From assembly GCA_934569045.1 (NCBI GenBank), contig CAKTJX010000001.1:1-64000 (forward strand): DNA of 64,000 nt. Direction: 5' to 3'. Below are positions 41,194 to 49,603 of the stretch, piece by piece. Each line of letters starts with the position of its first letter. Position 1 is the stretch's first letter. The position numbers and the translations under genes were made by a program. The notes under the pieces were generated by a model that was not told the origin of the DNA, made no database searches, and worked only from the letters and a program-made list of their open reading frames with translations. The stretch comes from an uncultured Oscillospiraceae bacterium (GTDB taxonomy: Bacteria; Bacillota; Clostridia; Oscillospirales; Oscillospiraceae).

Positions 41194-42249
41194 ATGAAAA
41201 GAATTTATGTTCAGGCCTTCTGCCAGTCCAATCTGGGAGATGACCTGTTTGTTTTGCAACTTGCCAAACGATACCCCAAAACGAAATTTTACGTTTATGC
41301 TCTGGGGGCTAACCAAAATGCCTTTCTCGGACAGCACAACATCATCCTTCCAACCAAGTGGGACCGTGTCCGCAGAAAGCTGACCCACAGTCTGCATCTA
41401 TCCAGGGAAGAGGCCTTTGACGGTCAGGGCGTCGACGGAACAGTTGTCATCGGCGGCTCCATTCTCTGGGAGGGAGCGGATATCGATTTTGCCCGCGGCG
41501 GCACACCCTGTTATCTGATCGGTGCCAACTGCGAAAGCGGTTACTCGGCAGCTTTTTCTGAGCAGCTGCGGCAATCCCTTTCCAAAACCGCTGGCTGCTG
41601 TTTCCGGGATCAGTTCTCTAAGGCGCTGTTTTCCGACTTGCCCAATGTTTCCTGTGCGCCGGATGTGCTCTATGGCTGGATGCCCCGACAGGTACGACAG
41701 GCGGGGGTTGGCATCGGCATCAGTCTGGTTTCCGCAAAGGGCTGCTTCCGGGACCCGGAAATGCTGGATGGCTATTACCGTGCCATTGCAAATCTGTGTG
41801 ATCTGTGCGCCCAGCAGGGCATCCCCGTCCGGTTGTTCGGCTTCTGTGCGGTGGAAGGGGATGGAGCCGCCATTACGGAAATCCTTCGCCGGGTCCACCG
41901 CCCGGAGGCGCTGCAAACCTTCCTTTATCAAGGAAACCCGGAACGGATGCTCTATGAGCTGAACAAGTGCGAAACCATCCTGGCAACCCGGTTTCATGCC
42001 ATGATCCTGGGCTGGGTGTTAGACAAGAATGTGGTTCCCATCCTCTACAGTGAAAAACAAACCCACGTCCTGAAGGACGCGGGTTTTGAGGGCCCCCTGC
42101 GGAACGCCCTGCGGGGGGAGCGTCTCTCCGGCGAAACACTTTTGGCCTATGCCCAGGCGGGAAGGGGATACCTGGATATTACCCAGCTGCGCCAGGACGC
42201 GGCAAGGCAGTTCGCCGCTTTGGATCAGTTTTTATCCCGCGAGACCTGA
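41194..42249 (+). CDS. Polysaccharide pyruvyl transferase family protein
   Basis: The 351-residue product begins KRIYVQAFCQSNLGDDLFVLQLAKRYP, as in pyruvyl-transferase-family proteins (CsaB, WcaK types). It continues with VVIGGSILWEGADIDF and ends with the conserved CETILATRFHAMILGWVLDKNVVPILYSEK. These enzymes add pyruvate ketals to cell-surface sugars from PEP. The acceptor sugar is unknown, and there are no adjacent polysaccharide genes, so its substrate cannot be inferred from context. The ATG at 41194 has AGGAG eight bases upstream. Confidence 0.85.
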   Translation: MKRIYVQAFCQSNLGDDLFVLQLAKRYPKTKFYVYALGANQNAFLGQHNIILPTKWDRVRRKLTHSLHLSREEAFDGQGVDGTVVIGGSILWEGADIDFARGGTPCYLIGANCESGYSAAFSEQLRQSLSKTAGCCFRDQFSKALFSDLPNVSCAPDVLYGWMPRQVRQAGVGIGISLVSAKGCFRDPEMLDGYYRAIANLCDLCAQQGIPVRLFGFCAVEGDGAAITEILRRVHRPEALQTFLYQGNPERMLYELNKCETILATRFHAMILGWVLDKNVVPILYSEKQTHVLKDAGFEGPLRNALRGERLSGETLLAYAQAGRGYLDITQLRQDAARQFAALDQFLSRET

Positions 42250-42278
42250 GTATAAAATCGGCAAGCCGGAATGCGATG

Positions 42279-42767
42279 TTATATTTCACGCAAGAAAGCA
42301 TTTGCCTCATCTCGAGTTTTGAATACGATCACATTCTTGGATACGTATTTTTCAAGCAGCTTCATCACCTGCGGTCTGCTCTGCGCACGATAGTTTTTAA
42401 TGAATTCGATAAATTCCCCGTCACATTGCTCCGGCTCTTCCCAGGGAATATCGCTTCGGGGTTTTCCCTGTCTCCGAAAAATACCGTCAAGGCAAACATC
42501 AAGGGGATAGTCCAGAAATAGAATCGTATCACATTTTTGTATTCTTAATTCCATTGTGGCACCATAATTGCCGTCAATAATCCACGCATCTTTTTCAAGC
42601 ACATTTGACAAGCGTTCCAGAAATACGCTTTTTTCCACCGTTGTTCGGTCTGCGTTCCAATTCAGCATATCCAGGTGATAAAGCGGGATGCCTGTTTTTA
42701 CCTGTAATTCTTTGGAAAGCATACTTTTGCCGCTTCCAGGGCAGCCGATCACGATAATCTTCCTCAC
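42279..42767 (-). CDS. Small P-loop kinase (FlaR/adenylate-kinase-like)
   Basis: The 162-residue product begins VRKIIVIGCPGSGKSMLSKEL, a Walker A, then GIPLYHLDMLNWNADRTT and WIIDGNYGATMELRIQKCDTILFLDYP, as in 'DNA topology modulation protein' FlaR-type kinases. The substrate is unknown. The start is GTG at 42767 after GGGGGG. Base composition is visibly more AT-rich than its neighbours, with less GC-biased third positions, hinting at transfer. It converges with the pyruvyl-transferase gene across a 29-base gap holding no clear terminator. Confidence 0.78.
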   Translation of the reverse strand: MRKIIVIGCPGSGKSMLSKELQVKTGIPLYHLDMLNWNADRTTVEKSVFLERLSNVLEKDAWIIDGNYGATMELRIQKCDTILFLDYPLDVCLDGIFRRQGKPRSDIPWEEPEQCDGEFIEFIKNYRAQSRPQVMKLLEKYVSKNVIVFKTRDEANAFLREI

Positions 42768-42814
42768 TTTGTATCCCCCCTGCAAGTCCTGATTTGTCGA
42801 ACGAATATCCCTAC

Positions 42815-43669
42815 TCAAACGGAAAACGAACCTGATTGAAACCTTGCCGCATAACCACAGCGGCGGCAGAGGGATTCACTGGCCTGCCCCTGGGAGAAGC
42901 CATCGTAGATGGCCTGTGCCCGGGGGCTTTTCAGGATTGCGCCCAGATCCTCCTCAAAGAGATTCCCCAGGGCGATATCCCCCTCATGATCCAGGCAGCA
43001 GGGCACAACAGTGCCATCCCAGAGTATTCCAATCTGATCCCGCAGGCCATAGCAGAAATAAGGCCCCGGCCGCTCTTGCGCATTCAGATCCGGCCAATCA
43101 AATTTATCTCCGGGCTCCAGGAATATTTTGTCCCCTAAAGCCGTCCCACGGCGTCCGGAAACCCAGGGATTCGGGAAAAAGGTATGCAGCATTTCCAGAA
43201 TTTCCTGATTTCTGGCATCCGCGCCGCCATTGTTCCAGAGCCGATACACCACAATTTTCTTTCCCTGGGCGGCCTGCCCGAAAGCCAGACACTCAGCCAG
43301 GTAGTCTTCAAAGGGGATATGCAAATCGTTTGCCTCAAAGGCGTGAAGGGATACATTGACCTTGTGCAGGGCCGGCGCGTTCAGAAGCATCTCCTGCCGG
43401 GCGGAAAGCAATGTTCCATTGGTCGTCAAAATCACACGGAATCCCATGCTGTCTGCCATAGCCAGGTAGCCTTCCAGCTCCGGATGGCAAAGCGGTTCCC
43501 CCATCAGATGAAAATAAAGGAAATCCGTAAACGGCCGCAGCCGCTCCAGTGCAACACGAAAGCGCCCCTGGTCCATTTTGCCCAGGGGCCGCTTTGTTCC
43601 TGGGCAGAACGCGCAGGAAAGATTGCACTTGTTGGAGATTTCCAGGTAGACCTTCCAAAACCGCTTCAT
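42815..43669 (-). CDS. Radical SAM protein with C-terminal SPASM-like cysteines
   Basis: The 284-residue product has the radical SAM motif CNLSCAFC, with LEISNKCNLSCAFCPGTKRPLG near the start. It has LMGEPLCHPELEGYL and a C-terminal region with CYGLRDQIGILWDGTVVPCCLDHEGDIALGNL and CRRCGYAARF, which resembles the auxiliary [4Fe-4S] SPASM region. The start at 43669 lies one base after the asnA stop and has no clear ribosome site, so it depends on coupling. No precursor peptide or maturation gene is nearby, so its substrate is open. Confidence 0.82.
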   Translation of the reverse strand: MKRFWKVYLEISNKCNLSCAFCPGTKRPLGKMDQGRFRVALERLRPFTDFLYFHLMGEPLCHPELEGYLAMADSMGFRVILTTNGTLLSARQEMLLNAPALHKVNVSLHAFEANDLHIPFEDYLAECLAFGQAAQGKKIVVYRLWNNGGADARNQEILEMLHTFFPNPWVSGRRGTALGDKIFLEPGDKFDWPDLNAQERPGPYFCYGLRDQIGILWDGTVVPCCLDHEGDIALGNLFEEDLGAILKSPRAQAIYDGFSQGQASESLCRRCGYAARFQSGSFSV

Positions 43670-43670
43670 G

Positions 43671-44678
43671 TTACAGCAGGGGAATGCCGGCCTCTTCGCA
43701 GGCCGCCATGGTCTCATGATCCCAGATGCTGGATTGAACCTCACCGATATGGACGCAGCCCATCAGCAGCATGGCAAGGCGGGACTGGCCGATGCCGCCG
43801 CCAATGGTCAGGGGCAGCTCGTTGTGCAGGAGCATCTGGTGGAAGGGGAGAACCCGGCGGTCATCGCAGCCCGCGATTGTCAGCTGCCGATCCAGAGACT
43901 CCGCGTCTACCCGGATGCCCATGGAGGAGATTTCCAGCGCCCGACCCAGCACCGGGTCCCAGAAAAAGATATCACAGTTCAGATTCCAGTCATCGTAGTC
44001 CGGCGCTCTGCCGTCATGGGGTCTGCCGGAGTGCAGGGCACCACCGATCTGCATGATGCAGGCGGTTGGGTGCTCTTTGACGTAGGCATTCTCCCGCTGG
44101 GAGGGTGTCAGATCCGGATAGCGGTCCTCCAGTTCCTGGGTGGTGATGAAGCTGACCTCTCGGTTGAGCCGCAGCGTCAGCTGCGGGAAGCGGACATGGA
44201 GCCGGTCATTGGTATCGCAGATTGCCCGGACAATAGCCTCTACAATCAGCTTCAGGTAGTCCAGATTCCGGTTTTCCCGGGTAATGATCTTCTCCCAGTC
44301 CCACTGGTCCACATAGATGGAATGGATATTGTCCAAGGCCTCATCCCGGCGGATGGCATTCATATCCGTGTACAGGCCGTTCCCTACGGTAAAATGATAC
44401 CGCTTCAGGGCCAGACGCTTCCATTTTGCCAGAGAGTGCACCACCTGGGCATCCTTTCCAACGGCAGGGATGTCGAAGGTAACCGGGCGCTCATAGCCGT
44501 TCAGGTTGTCGTTCAGGCCGGAGTCCTCCGTGACAAACAGGGGAGCGGATACCCGCTTCAGATTCAGCGCGTTGGAAAACTCCTGCTGGAAGGTCTGCTT
44601 GATGTAGGCAATGGCCCGCTGGGTGTCGTAGGCATCCAGGGCAGGGGCATAGTTCTGTGGGATGACAACATTGCGCAT
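43671..44678 (-). CDS. asnA: Aspartate-ammonia ligase
   Basis: The 335-residue class II synthetase-like enzyme makes asparagine from aspartate and ammonia. It has YAPALDAYDTQRAIAYIKQTFQQEFSNALNLKRVSAPLFV, the motif VHSLAKWKRLAL, and the C-terminal LTIGGGIGQSRLAMLLMG. It shares an operon with a glycosyltransferase, a HAD gene and the radical SAM gene. A glutamine-dependent synthetase lies 4 kb away, so the organism has both routes. Confidence 0.95.
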   Translation of the reverse strand: MRNVVIPQNYAPALDAYDTQRAIAYIKQTFQQEFSNALNLKRVSAPLFVTEDSGLNDNLNGYERPVTFDIPAVGKDAQVVHSLAKWKRLALKRYHFTVGNGLYTDMNAIRRDEALDNIHSIYVDQWDWEKIITRENRNLDYLKLIVEAIVRAICDTNDRLHVRFPQLTLRLNREVSFITTQELEDRYPDLTPSQRENAYVKEHPTACIMQIGGALHSGRPHDGRAPDYDDWNLNCDIFFWDPVLGRALEISSMGIRVDAESLDRQLTIAGCDDRRVLPFHQMLLHNELPLTIGGGIGQSRLAMLLMGCVHIGEVQSSIWDHETMAACEEAGIPLL

Positions 44679-44697
44679 AATAATCGCCGCTTTCTTT

Positions 44698-45411
44698 TTA
44701 ATTTACCGTTAAAGAACGGATATAATCCAACAATTCCGGGAAGCTCCCATGGGGCAGCTGGCTGATATCCCGCCCATCCTTATTGATCAGGCAGTCTGTC
44801 AGCAGAAAAACCGGGATACCCAGGGTCCTTGCTGCCAGATCCTCCTTGGCATCGTTGCCAACCATGAGGCATTGCCGGGGCTCCAGCTTCATGGCGGTCA
44901 GGATATCCTGATAATAGGCTGGATTTGGCTTGCAGTGACAGGAGTTGTCATAGGTGGTAATGAGCCGGAAATCCTCCTTCCGCAGCCCCGCCCAGCGAAC
45001 CCGGCTCTCTGTGGCATAGGGTGGGAACAGAGGGTTGGTGGCCAGTACCGTTTCCAGCCCCATGGCATGGATGGCATCAATGGTCTGCCTGGCTCTGGGG
45101 TCAAAGCCACAGCTTGCCTGGGCCTGCTGGAACTCGTTTCGGTAAAACTCCTCAAAGAGCTCCCGGTCCTGCAGCGGCATATCCCCGAAGGTCTGGCAGA
45201 AGGTCTCCCAGAACACGGCCTCGTTGGTCTTGCTTCCATCGTTGCGGTACATAGCATCGGTGCCCTTCCACACCGCGCTGACCAGGGACTTGGGATCATA
45301 CCCCTTTGGGGCCAGCTTCCGGGCCAGAAGGCTTAAATAGCACTTTACAAATTCCTCCTGATCCATGGGCAGCAGCGTCCCATCCAGGTCAAACAGCACT
45401 GTGGTGAGCAT
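44698..45411 (-). CDS. HAD-superfamily hydrolase
   Basis: The 237-residue product has HAD motif I FDLDGTLLPMD, motif II TNPLFP, and motif IV NDAKEDLAARTLGIPVFLL. The cap is all-helical. It resembles subfamily IA phosphatases, but no substrate is evident. Its ATG overlaps the glycosyltransferase stop by one base, so the two are co-expressed. Lipid- or sugar-phosphate hydrolysis beside a lipid glycosyltransferase would make sense but is inference. Confidence 0.85.
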   Translation of the reverse strand: MLTTVLFDLDGTLLPMDQEEFVKCYLSLLARKLAPKGYDPKSLVSAVWKGTDAMYRNDGSKTNEAVFWETFCQTFGDMPLQDRELFEEFYRNEFQQAQASCGFDPRARQTIDAIHAMGLETVLATNPLFPPYATESRVRWAGLRKEDFRLITTYDNSCHCKPNPAYYQDILTAMKLEPRQCLMVGNDAKEDLAARTLGIPVFLLTDCLINKDGRDISQLPHGSFPELLDYIRSLTVN

Positions 45412-46730
45412 CAGAAAATCTCCTTCAGGTATTCTTTTGACTCCTCCACAGCGGTGGTAAGTCTTTGATGCATGGCATCCCGCTTCTCCTCCAACCGGGC
45501 CAAACCCTCCATCAGCTCTCCGTTGGCCCGGAAAACCGGCTCCAAAGCCTTGCGGTGGGCAGGATATTCTCCGCTGCGGTAGCGGTCGATGACCACCTGA
45601 TACCGCTCCCGGGCCACCTGAACCGCATCCTCCCAGGAGAGGTAAAGCTCCTGCTGGGCGTGCTGGCCGATGGCAGCCATGGCCGGAACACTTAATTTTT
45701 CCAGACAGGCGGCCATGCTCCGGGCATTCTCCTCGATCAGCAGACCGTTGCGGCCAGCGGTGACGCCCTCCGCGGCACAGCTGCCGCCGATCAGCACCGC
45801 ACCCAGGCCGCAGGCCGCCGCCTCCCGAACCACAAGACCGTTGGTGTCAAAAGTAGAAGGGAAGAGGAACAGATCCGCCCGGCAGTACCAGGCCCGCAGC
45901 TTTTCCCGATCCGCCTGGGGACCTGCAAAGAAGCATTTGTCCGTCAGGGACAGCTGCTCCGCGTAGGTCTTCACGGCGTCAAAATCTCCGCCGCCGCCAA
46001 CAAATACCATGCGGAAATCTCTATTCTTCGCCTTCAGCTCCGCCAGGGCATCCAGCGTAATCCGCAGGCCCTTGTACCACATGATCCGGCCCACAAAAAG
46101 ATAGACGGGGACACCCTCCGGCAGGTCAAAACCGCCTGTCACCTCCGCAATTTTCTCTTCGCTGACCCGCCCCCTGGGCAGATCCACGCCGTTGCGCATG
46201 ATGACGCATTCTCCCTCGTAGCCAAGGGAGCGCAGATTGTCCGCCGCACCCTCGCTGACAGCCCAGACCTCGTCACAGGCGTTGATGTTCTCCAGAAGCG
46301 CCCGTTTGCTGCCCTCCTGTAACGCCTTGCTGCGGATCAGGTTGGCAATGTCCACATCGAATTTGGTGTGATAGGTCATGATCAGAGGTACATCCAGCAC
46401 CCGCCGCAATTCCCGGCCAAGCATGGTAGAAACAATGGGGCAGTGGCTGTGCAGCAGCGCCACCTGGCGGCCCTCCAGTCCCCGCAGAATATCCGGGGCA
46501 AAGGGGATTCCTGCCATGTAGCCCGCCGTGCGGCTGCGCAGATCAATGGCCGGATAGCGCAGAACGGGGTAGGGGAATCCGCTGTCCTCCGCACCGGGAT
46601 ACTCCGGCGTGATCACAACAGGATGCTCACCGGCCTCAGAAAGGCACCGGCCATAATTCATCACCGCATTGGCAACTCCGTCGATGACCGGCGGGAAAGA
46701 GTCATTCATCAGGCAAATTGTTTGTTCCAT
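45411..46730 (-). CDS. GT4-family glycosyltransferase
   Basis: The 439-residue product is a GT-B fold glycosyltransferase. It begins QTICLMNDSFPPVIDGVANAVMNYGR, has TYHTKFDVDIANLIRSKALQ, PVYLFVGRIMWYKGL at the start of the C-terminal donor domain, and FLFPSTFDTNGLVVREAAACG, the E-x7-E retaining motif region. This resembles diacylglycerol glucosyltransferases, which make membrane glycolipids. Donor and acceptor are inferred. The C-terminal helix ends KEYLKEIF. It heads the operon with HAD, asnA and the radical SAM gene. Confidence 0.85.
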   Translation of the reverse strand: MEQTICLMNDSFPPVIDGVANAVMNYGRCLSEAGEHPVVITPEYPGAEDSGFPYPVLRYPAIDLRSRTAGYMAGIPFAPDILRGLEGRQVALLHSHCPIVSTMLGRELRRVLDVPLIMTYHTKFDVDIANLIRSKALQEGSKRALLENINACDEVWAVSEGAADNLRSLGYEGECVIMRNGVDLPRGRVSEEKIAEVTGGFDLPEGVPVYLFVGRIMWYKGLRITLDALAELKAKNRDFRMVFVGGGGDFDAVKTYAEQLSLTDKCFFAGPQADREKLRAWYCRADLFLFPSTFDTNGLVVREAAACGLGAVLIGGSCAAEGVTAGRNGLLIEENARSMAACLEKLSVPAMAAIGQHAQQELYLSWEDAVQVARERYQVVIDRYRSGEYPAHRKALEPVFRANGELMEGLARLEEKRDAMHQRLTTAVEESKEYLKEIF

Positions 46731-46749
46731 GGTCTCACCCTTGCTCTCA

Positions 46750-46792
46750 GTGTTATTTCAAAAGAATAACACAAAAAGCCAAGGGCTGTCAA
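46750..46792 (-). promoter_or_regulatory. Glycosyltransferase promoter with an 8-bp inverted repeat
   Basis: On the minus strand TTGACA (46787-46792) precedes TTATTC (46764-46769) by 17 bases. GTGTTATT (46750-46757) and AATAACAC (46765-46772) form a perfect inverted repeat over and after the weak -10, which would suit a repressor. It overlaps the end of aroQ, and readthrough from the aro operon is possible. Confidence 0.5.
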
Positions 46793-47229
46793 TGGATTTT
46801 CCCATACTTCTCCCAAAGATAGAGAATCGCCATCCGGTAGCCCTCCAGCCCCTGGCCCTTGATGGTCTTTTCACAGTACATCCCGGGGTAAGACAGCAGC
46901 CGGAAGGGCTCCCGTGCATCCACATCGGAGATATGAACCTCCACCGCCGGAATGGAAACTGCCTTCAGCGCGTCAAGGATGGCAACGCTGGTGTGAGTGT
47001 AGGCGGCGGGATTGATCACAATGCCGTCCACCTTTCCGTAGCTCTCCTGGATTTTATCCACCAGGCAGCCCTCGTGGTTGGACTGGTACTGCTCGATTTC
47101 CAGTCCCAGCTCTTTCCCGGTGTCCTCAATCAGCTTCAAAAGGTCGGAAAATGTTTGTGTACCATAGATTCCCGGCTCCCGGATTCCCACCATATTGATA
47201 TTCGGGCCGTCCAATACCAGAATTTTCAT
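46789..47229 (-). CDS. aroQ: Type II 3-dehydroquinate dehydratase
   Basis: The 146-residue enzyme dehydrates 3-dehydroquinate to 3-dehydroshikimate. It begins MKILVLDGPNINMVGIREPGIYG and has the active-site blocks YQSNHEGCLVDKI, VINPAAYTHTSVA and EVHISDVDAREPFR. The ATG at 47229 has GGAGG seven bases upstream; the ATG two codons earlier is only one base from that site. It is the last gene of the aromatic operon and overlaps the aroE-K gene end. Confidence 0.95.
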   Translation of the reverse strand: MKILVLDGPNINMVGIREPGIYGTQTFSDLLKLIEDTGKELGLEIEQYQSNHEGCLVDKIQESYGKVDGIVINPAAYTHTSVAILDALKAVSIPAVEVHISDVDAREPFRLLSYPGMYCEKTIKGQGLEGYRMAILYLWEKYGKIH

Positions 47230-47231
47230 TG

Positions 47232-48461
47232 TCATTCCTCCGTATCCAGTGCCTTCAAGAGTTCCTCCAGCGTCTCTGCCGGGGTTCCGCGGTTTTCAAT
47301 GGAAAAGTCCGCGAAACGTTCATACATTTTGGCCCGCCGTGCGTACATCTCTTCCAAATGCCCCCTTTGAGAGAGTGGTCTGCCGTCTGTGGGCAGAAGG
47401 GAAATATCCCGCTTCAGCCATACGATGCAGCCGTTGCGGTGCATCGCGGCGTAGTTTTCCGCTCTGGTCACACAGCCACCCCCGGTGGCCAGTACCAGGC
47501 CGGACCGTTTGCCCAGGTCCTGTAAAACCGCCGTTTCCATCGCCCGGAAAGCATCTTCTCCCTCCTGGGGGATGATCTGGATAATGGGCCGTCCGGCCCG
47601 CTGCTCCAAAACCGCGTCCGCATCCAAAAATTCCCGGTTCAACGCCTTTGCCAGCAGCGTGCCGATGGTGGTCTTTCCGGAGCCCGGCATGCCAACAAGG
47701 ATGATATTTTCCATCTGTCTGCGAAGTTTTCGGTAGATTTTGTCAATCACGCCGTCTGCAATAGGCTTACCCGTAAACCATTCCGCGCTTTCCTTGGCCT
47801 GGGCAACCAGCATTAAAAGGCCGTTTTCCGCGACGATTCCCCGTTTCTCTGCCTCCAGCAGGATTGTCGTCCTGGCAGGATTGTACACCAGATCCAACAC
47901 TCCTTTTAGCTTTGGAAAGGAGGAAATATTCTCAATGGCAGCGCCCTCCACGTTGGGATACATCCCGGCGGGGGTGGCATTGACGATCAGCGCCGCATCC
48001 GCGTGCCGGGAGAGATTTTCGTAATTTTCCGGCCCGGATCGGGACAGCACAACCACCTGGGCCCCATGCTCCCGCAGCACAGCCTGAACCGTATTGGAGG
48101 CCCCGCCGGTGCCGCAGACCAGGACCTTTTTCCCAGAAACGGAAATGCCGCTGCTGTGCAGCATAGTCTCAAAGCCAAAATAGTCCGTATTGTGCCCCAC
48201 CAGACGCCCGTCCGGTCTGCGGACGATGGTATTCACCGCCCCCAGGAGCTTTGCCCGATCGGACAGCTCGTCCAGGAAGGGAATTACATCCTTCTTGTAG
48301 GGAATCGTGACATTCAGCCCCGTGAAATCTCCCTGCTTCAGGAAGGCTTCCAGCTCCTCCGGCTCTTTTTCAAAGAGCTGATAGCTGTAATCTCCCAGCT
48401 GTGCGTGAATTTGCGGGGAATAGCTGTGCCCCAGCTTCCGTCCCAGCAGTCCGCAGTTCAT
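47232..48461 (-). CDS. Shikimate dehydrogenase-shikimate kinase fusion
   Basis: The 409-residue product has two enzymes in one chain. Residues 1-249 are AroE: GLLGRKLGHSYSPQIHAQLG, LNVTIPYKKDVIPFLDE and the Rossmann VLVCGTGGASNTV. Residues from Met250 are AroK: NIILVGMPGSGKTTIG with the P-loop, then REFLDADAVLEQ and VLATGGGCV. It converts dehydroshikimate to shikimate 3-phosphate in two steps. Most Firmicutes carry the two genes separately. The junction at Met250 coincides with the natural kinase start, so an internal translation start is also possible. Its ATG overlaps the pheA stop by one base. Confidence 0.93.
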   Translation of the reverse strand: MNCGLLGRKLGHSYSPQIHAQLGDYSYQLFEKEPEELEAFLKQGDFTGLNVTIPYKKDVIPFLDELSDRAKLLGAVNTIVRRPDGRLVGHNTDYFGFETMLHSSGISVSGKKVLVCGTGGASNTVQAVLREHGAQVVVLSRSGPENYENLSRHADAALIVNATPAGMYPNVEGAAIENISSFPKLKGVLDLVYNPARTTILLEAEKRGIVAENGLLMLVAQAKESAEWFTGKPIADGVIDKIYRKLRRQMENIILVGMPGSGKTTIGTLLAKALNREFLDADAVLEQRAGRPIIQIIPQEGEDAFRAMETAVLQDLGKRSGLVLATGGGCVTRAENYAAMHRNGCIVWLKRDISLLPTDGRPLSQRGHLEEMYARRAKMYERFADFSIENRGTPAETLEELLKALDTEE

Positions 48462-49603
48462 CAGACCACCTCCGTATAGCTGCCCAGATACTTGAATTCC
48501 TCGCAGAAGTCGTCCAGCTCACACATCAGCTCCACAAATTCCTCGGAGTAAATGGAGGTCTCCAGGTCGAAATAGAACATGAACTCGAATTCCCGTTCCG
48601 GGATGGGCCGGGATTCCAGCTTGGTCACGTTGATGCCCAGCGCATAGATTCGCGCCAGCACCTTGTACAGCGCGCCGGGCTTATGGTTCAGAACCATCAT
48701 AATGCTGGTCTTGTCCGAGCCCGGATAAATCTCCATGTTTTTGCTAATGCAGATGAACCGGGTTCGGTTGTTGCCTTTGTCCTGAATGGAGGCGGCCAGG
48801 TTTTGCAGCCCATAGAGCTCAGCGCAGCTGCGGCTGCTGATGGCCGCCACATCCTTCCGGTCGGACTTCGCCACCATCTCCGCCGCCATGGCCGTATTGG
48901 CTACCGCTACCACGTTCACATCCTTCAGCCCGTGCAGGAAGCCGCCGCACTGATTGATGGCCTGCTCATGGGAATAGATTTCCCGGATATCCTCCAGCTT
49001 CGCGCCGGGATTGGCAAGCAAATTGTGATCCACCTTTAGCCGGAAGGTCCGCACAATGTAGAAATTGTGTTGCAGCATCAGATCATATACCTTCGTCACA
49101 GATCCGGCGGTGGAGTTTTCAATGGGCAGCACACCGTACTTGCACAGCCCCTGGTCGATAGCCTGGAACACGCCGTCGAAGGTCTTGAAATAGAGGATCA
49201 TAGGGTTCTTGATGATTTTCTCGCAGGCCAGCTGGGAATAGGCACCCTCCACCCCTTGGCAGGCCACCATGGCCTCCTGGGGGAACAGCTTTGGCGTGGA
49301 GTCAATGGCTTTGGTGATCCGCTGATAGAGCTCCGGGTTGCCGCCGTTGCGCTTATTCTGGTAGCTGCGGCTCAGCTCAAAGAGCATAGAGTACAGCGTC
49401 CTTGTATAGGCGGCCATTTCGGGCCCGGCCTTCTGTGCCACATCCTGCAATTTTTCCCGTTCCCGTCCCGGCATCAGAATGGGCAGACCGTTGGCCTTTT
49501 TATAGTCGGCTACCTGGGCAGCCACATCCATACGGCGGCAGAACAGCTTGACGATCTCATCGTCAATTTCATCGATCTGGCCGCGCAGTTCCTTTAAATC
49601 CAT
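48461..49603 (-). CDS. pheA: Bifunctional chorismate mutase/prephenate dehydratase
   Basis: The 380-residue protein makes phenylpyruvate from chorismate. Residues 1-85 are an AroQ-type chorismate mutase (MDLKELRGQIDEIDDEIVKLFCRR). Residues about 110-285 are prephenate dehydratase, with CQGVEGAYSQLA, ENSTAGSV and NNRTRFICI. A C-terminal ACT domain (about 300-375: KTSIMMVLNHKPGALYKVL; NVTKLESRPIPEREFEFMFY) should give feedback control by phenylalanine. The ATG at 49603 follows GAAGGAGAG. Its start lies just inside the aroC end. Confidence 0.95.
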   Translation of the reverse strand: MDLKELRGQIDEIDDEIVKLFCRRMDVAAQVADYKKANGLPILMPGREREKLQDVAQKAGPEMAAYTRTLYSMLFELSRSYQNKRNGGNPELYQRITKAIDSTPKLFPQEAMVACQGVEGAYSQLACEKIIKNPMILYFKTFDGVFQAIDQGLCKYGVLPIENSTAGSVTKVYDLMLQHNFYIVRTFRLKVDHNLLANPGAKLEDIREIYSHEQAINQCGGFLHGLKDVNVVAVANTAMAAEMVAKSDRKDVAAISSRSCAELYGLQNLAASIQDKGNNRTRFICISKNMEIYPGSDKTSIMMVLNHKPGALYKVLARIYALGINVTKLESRPIPEREFEFMFYFDLETSIYSEEFVELMCELDDFCEEFKYLGSYTEVV

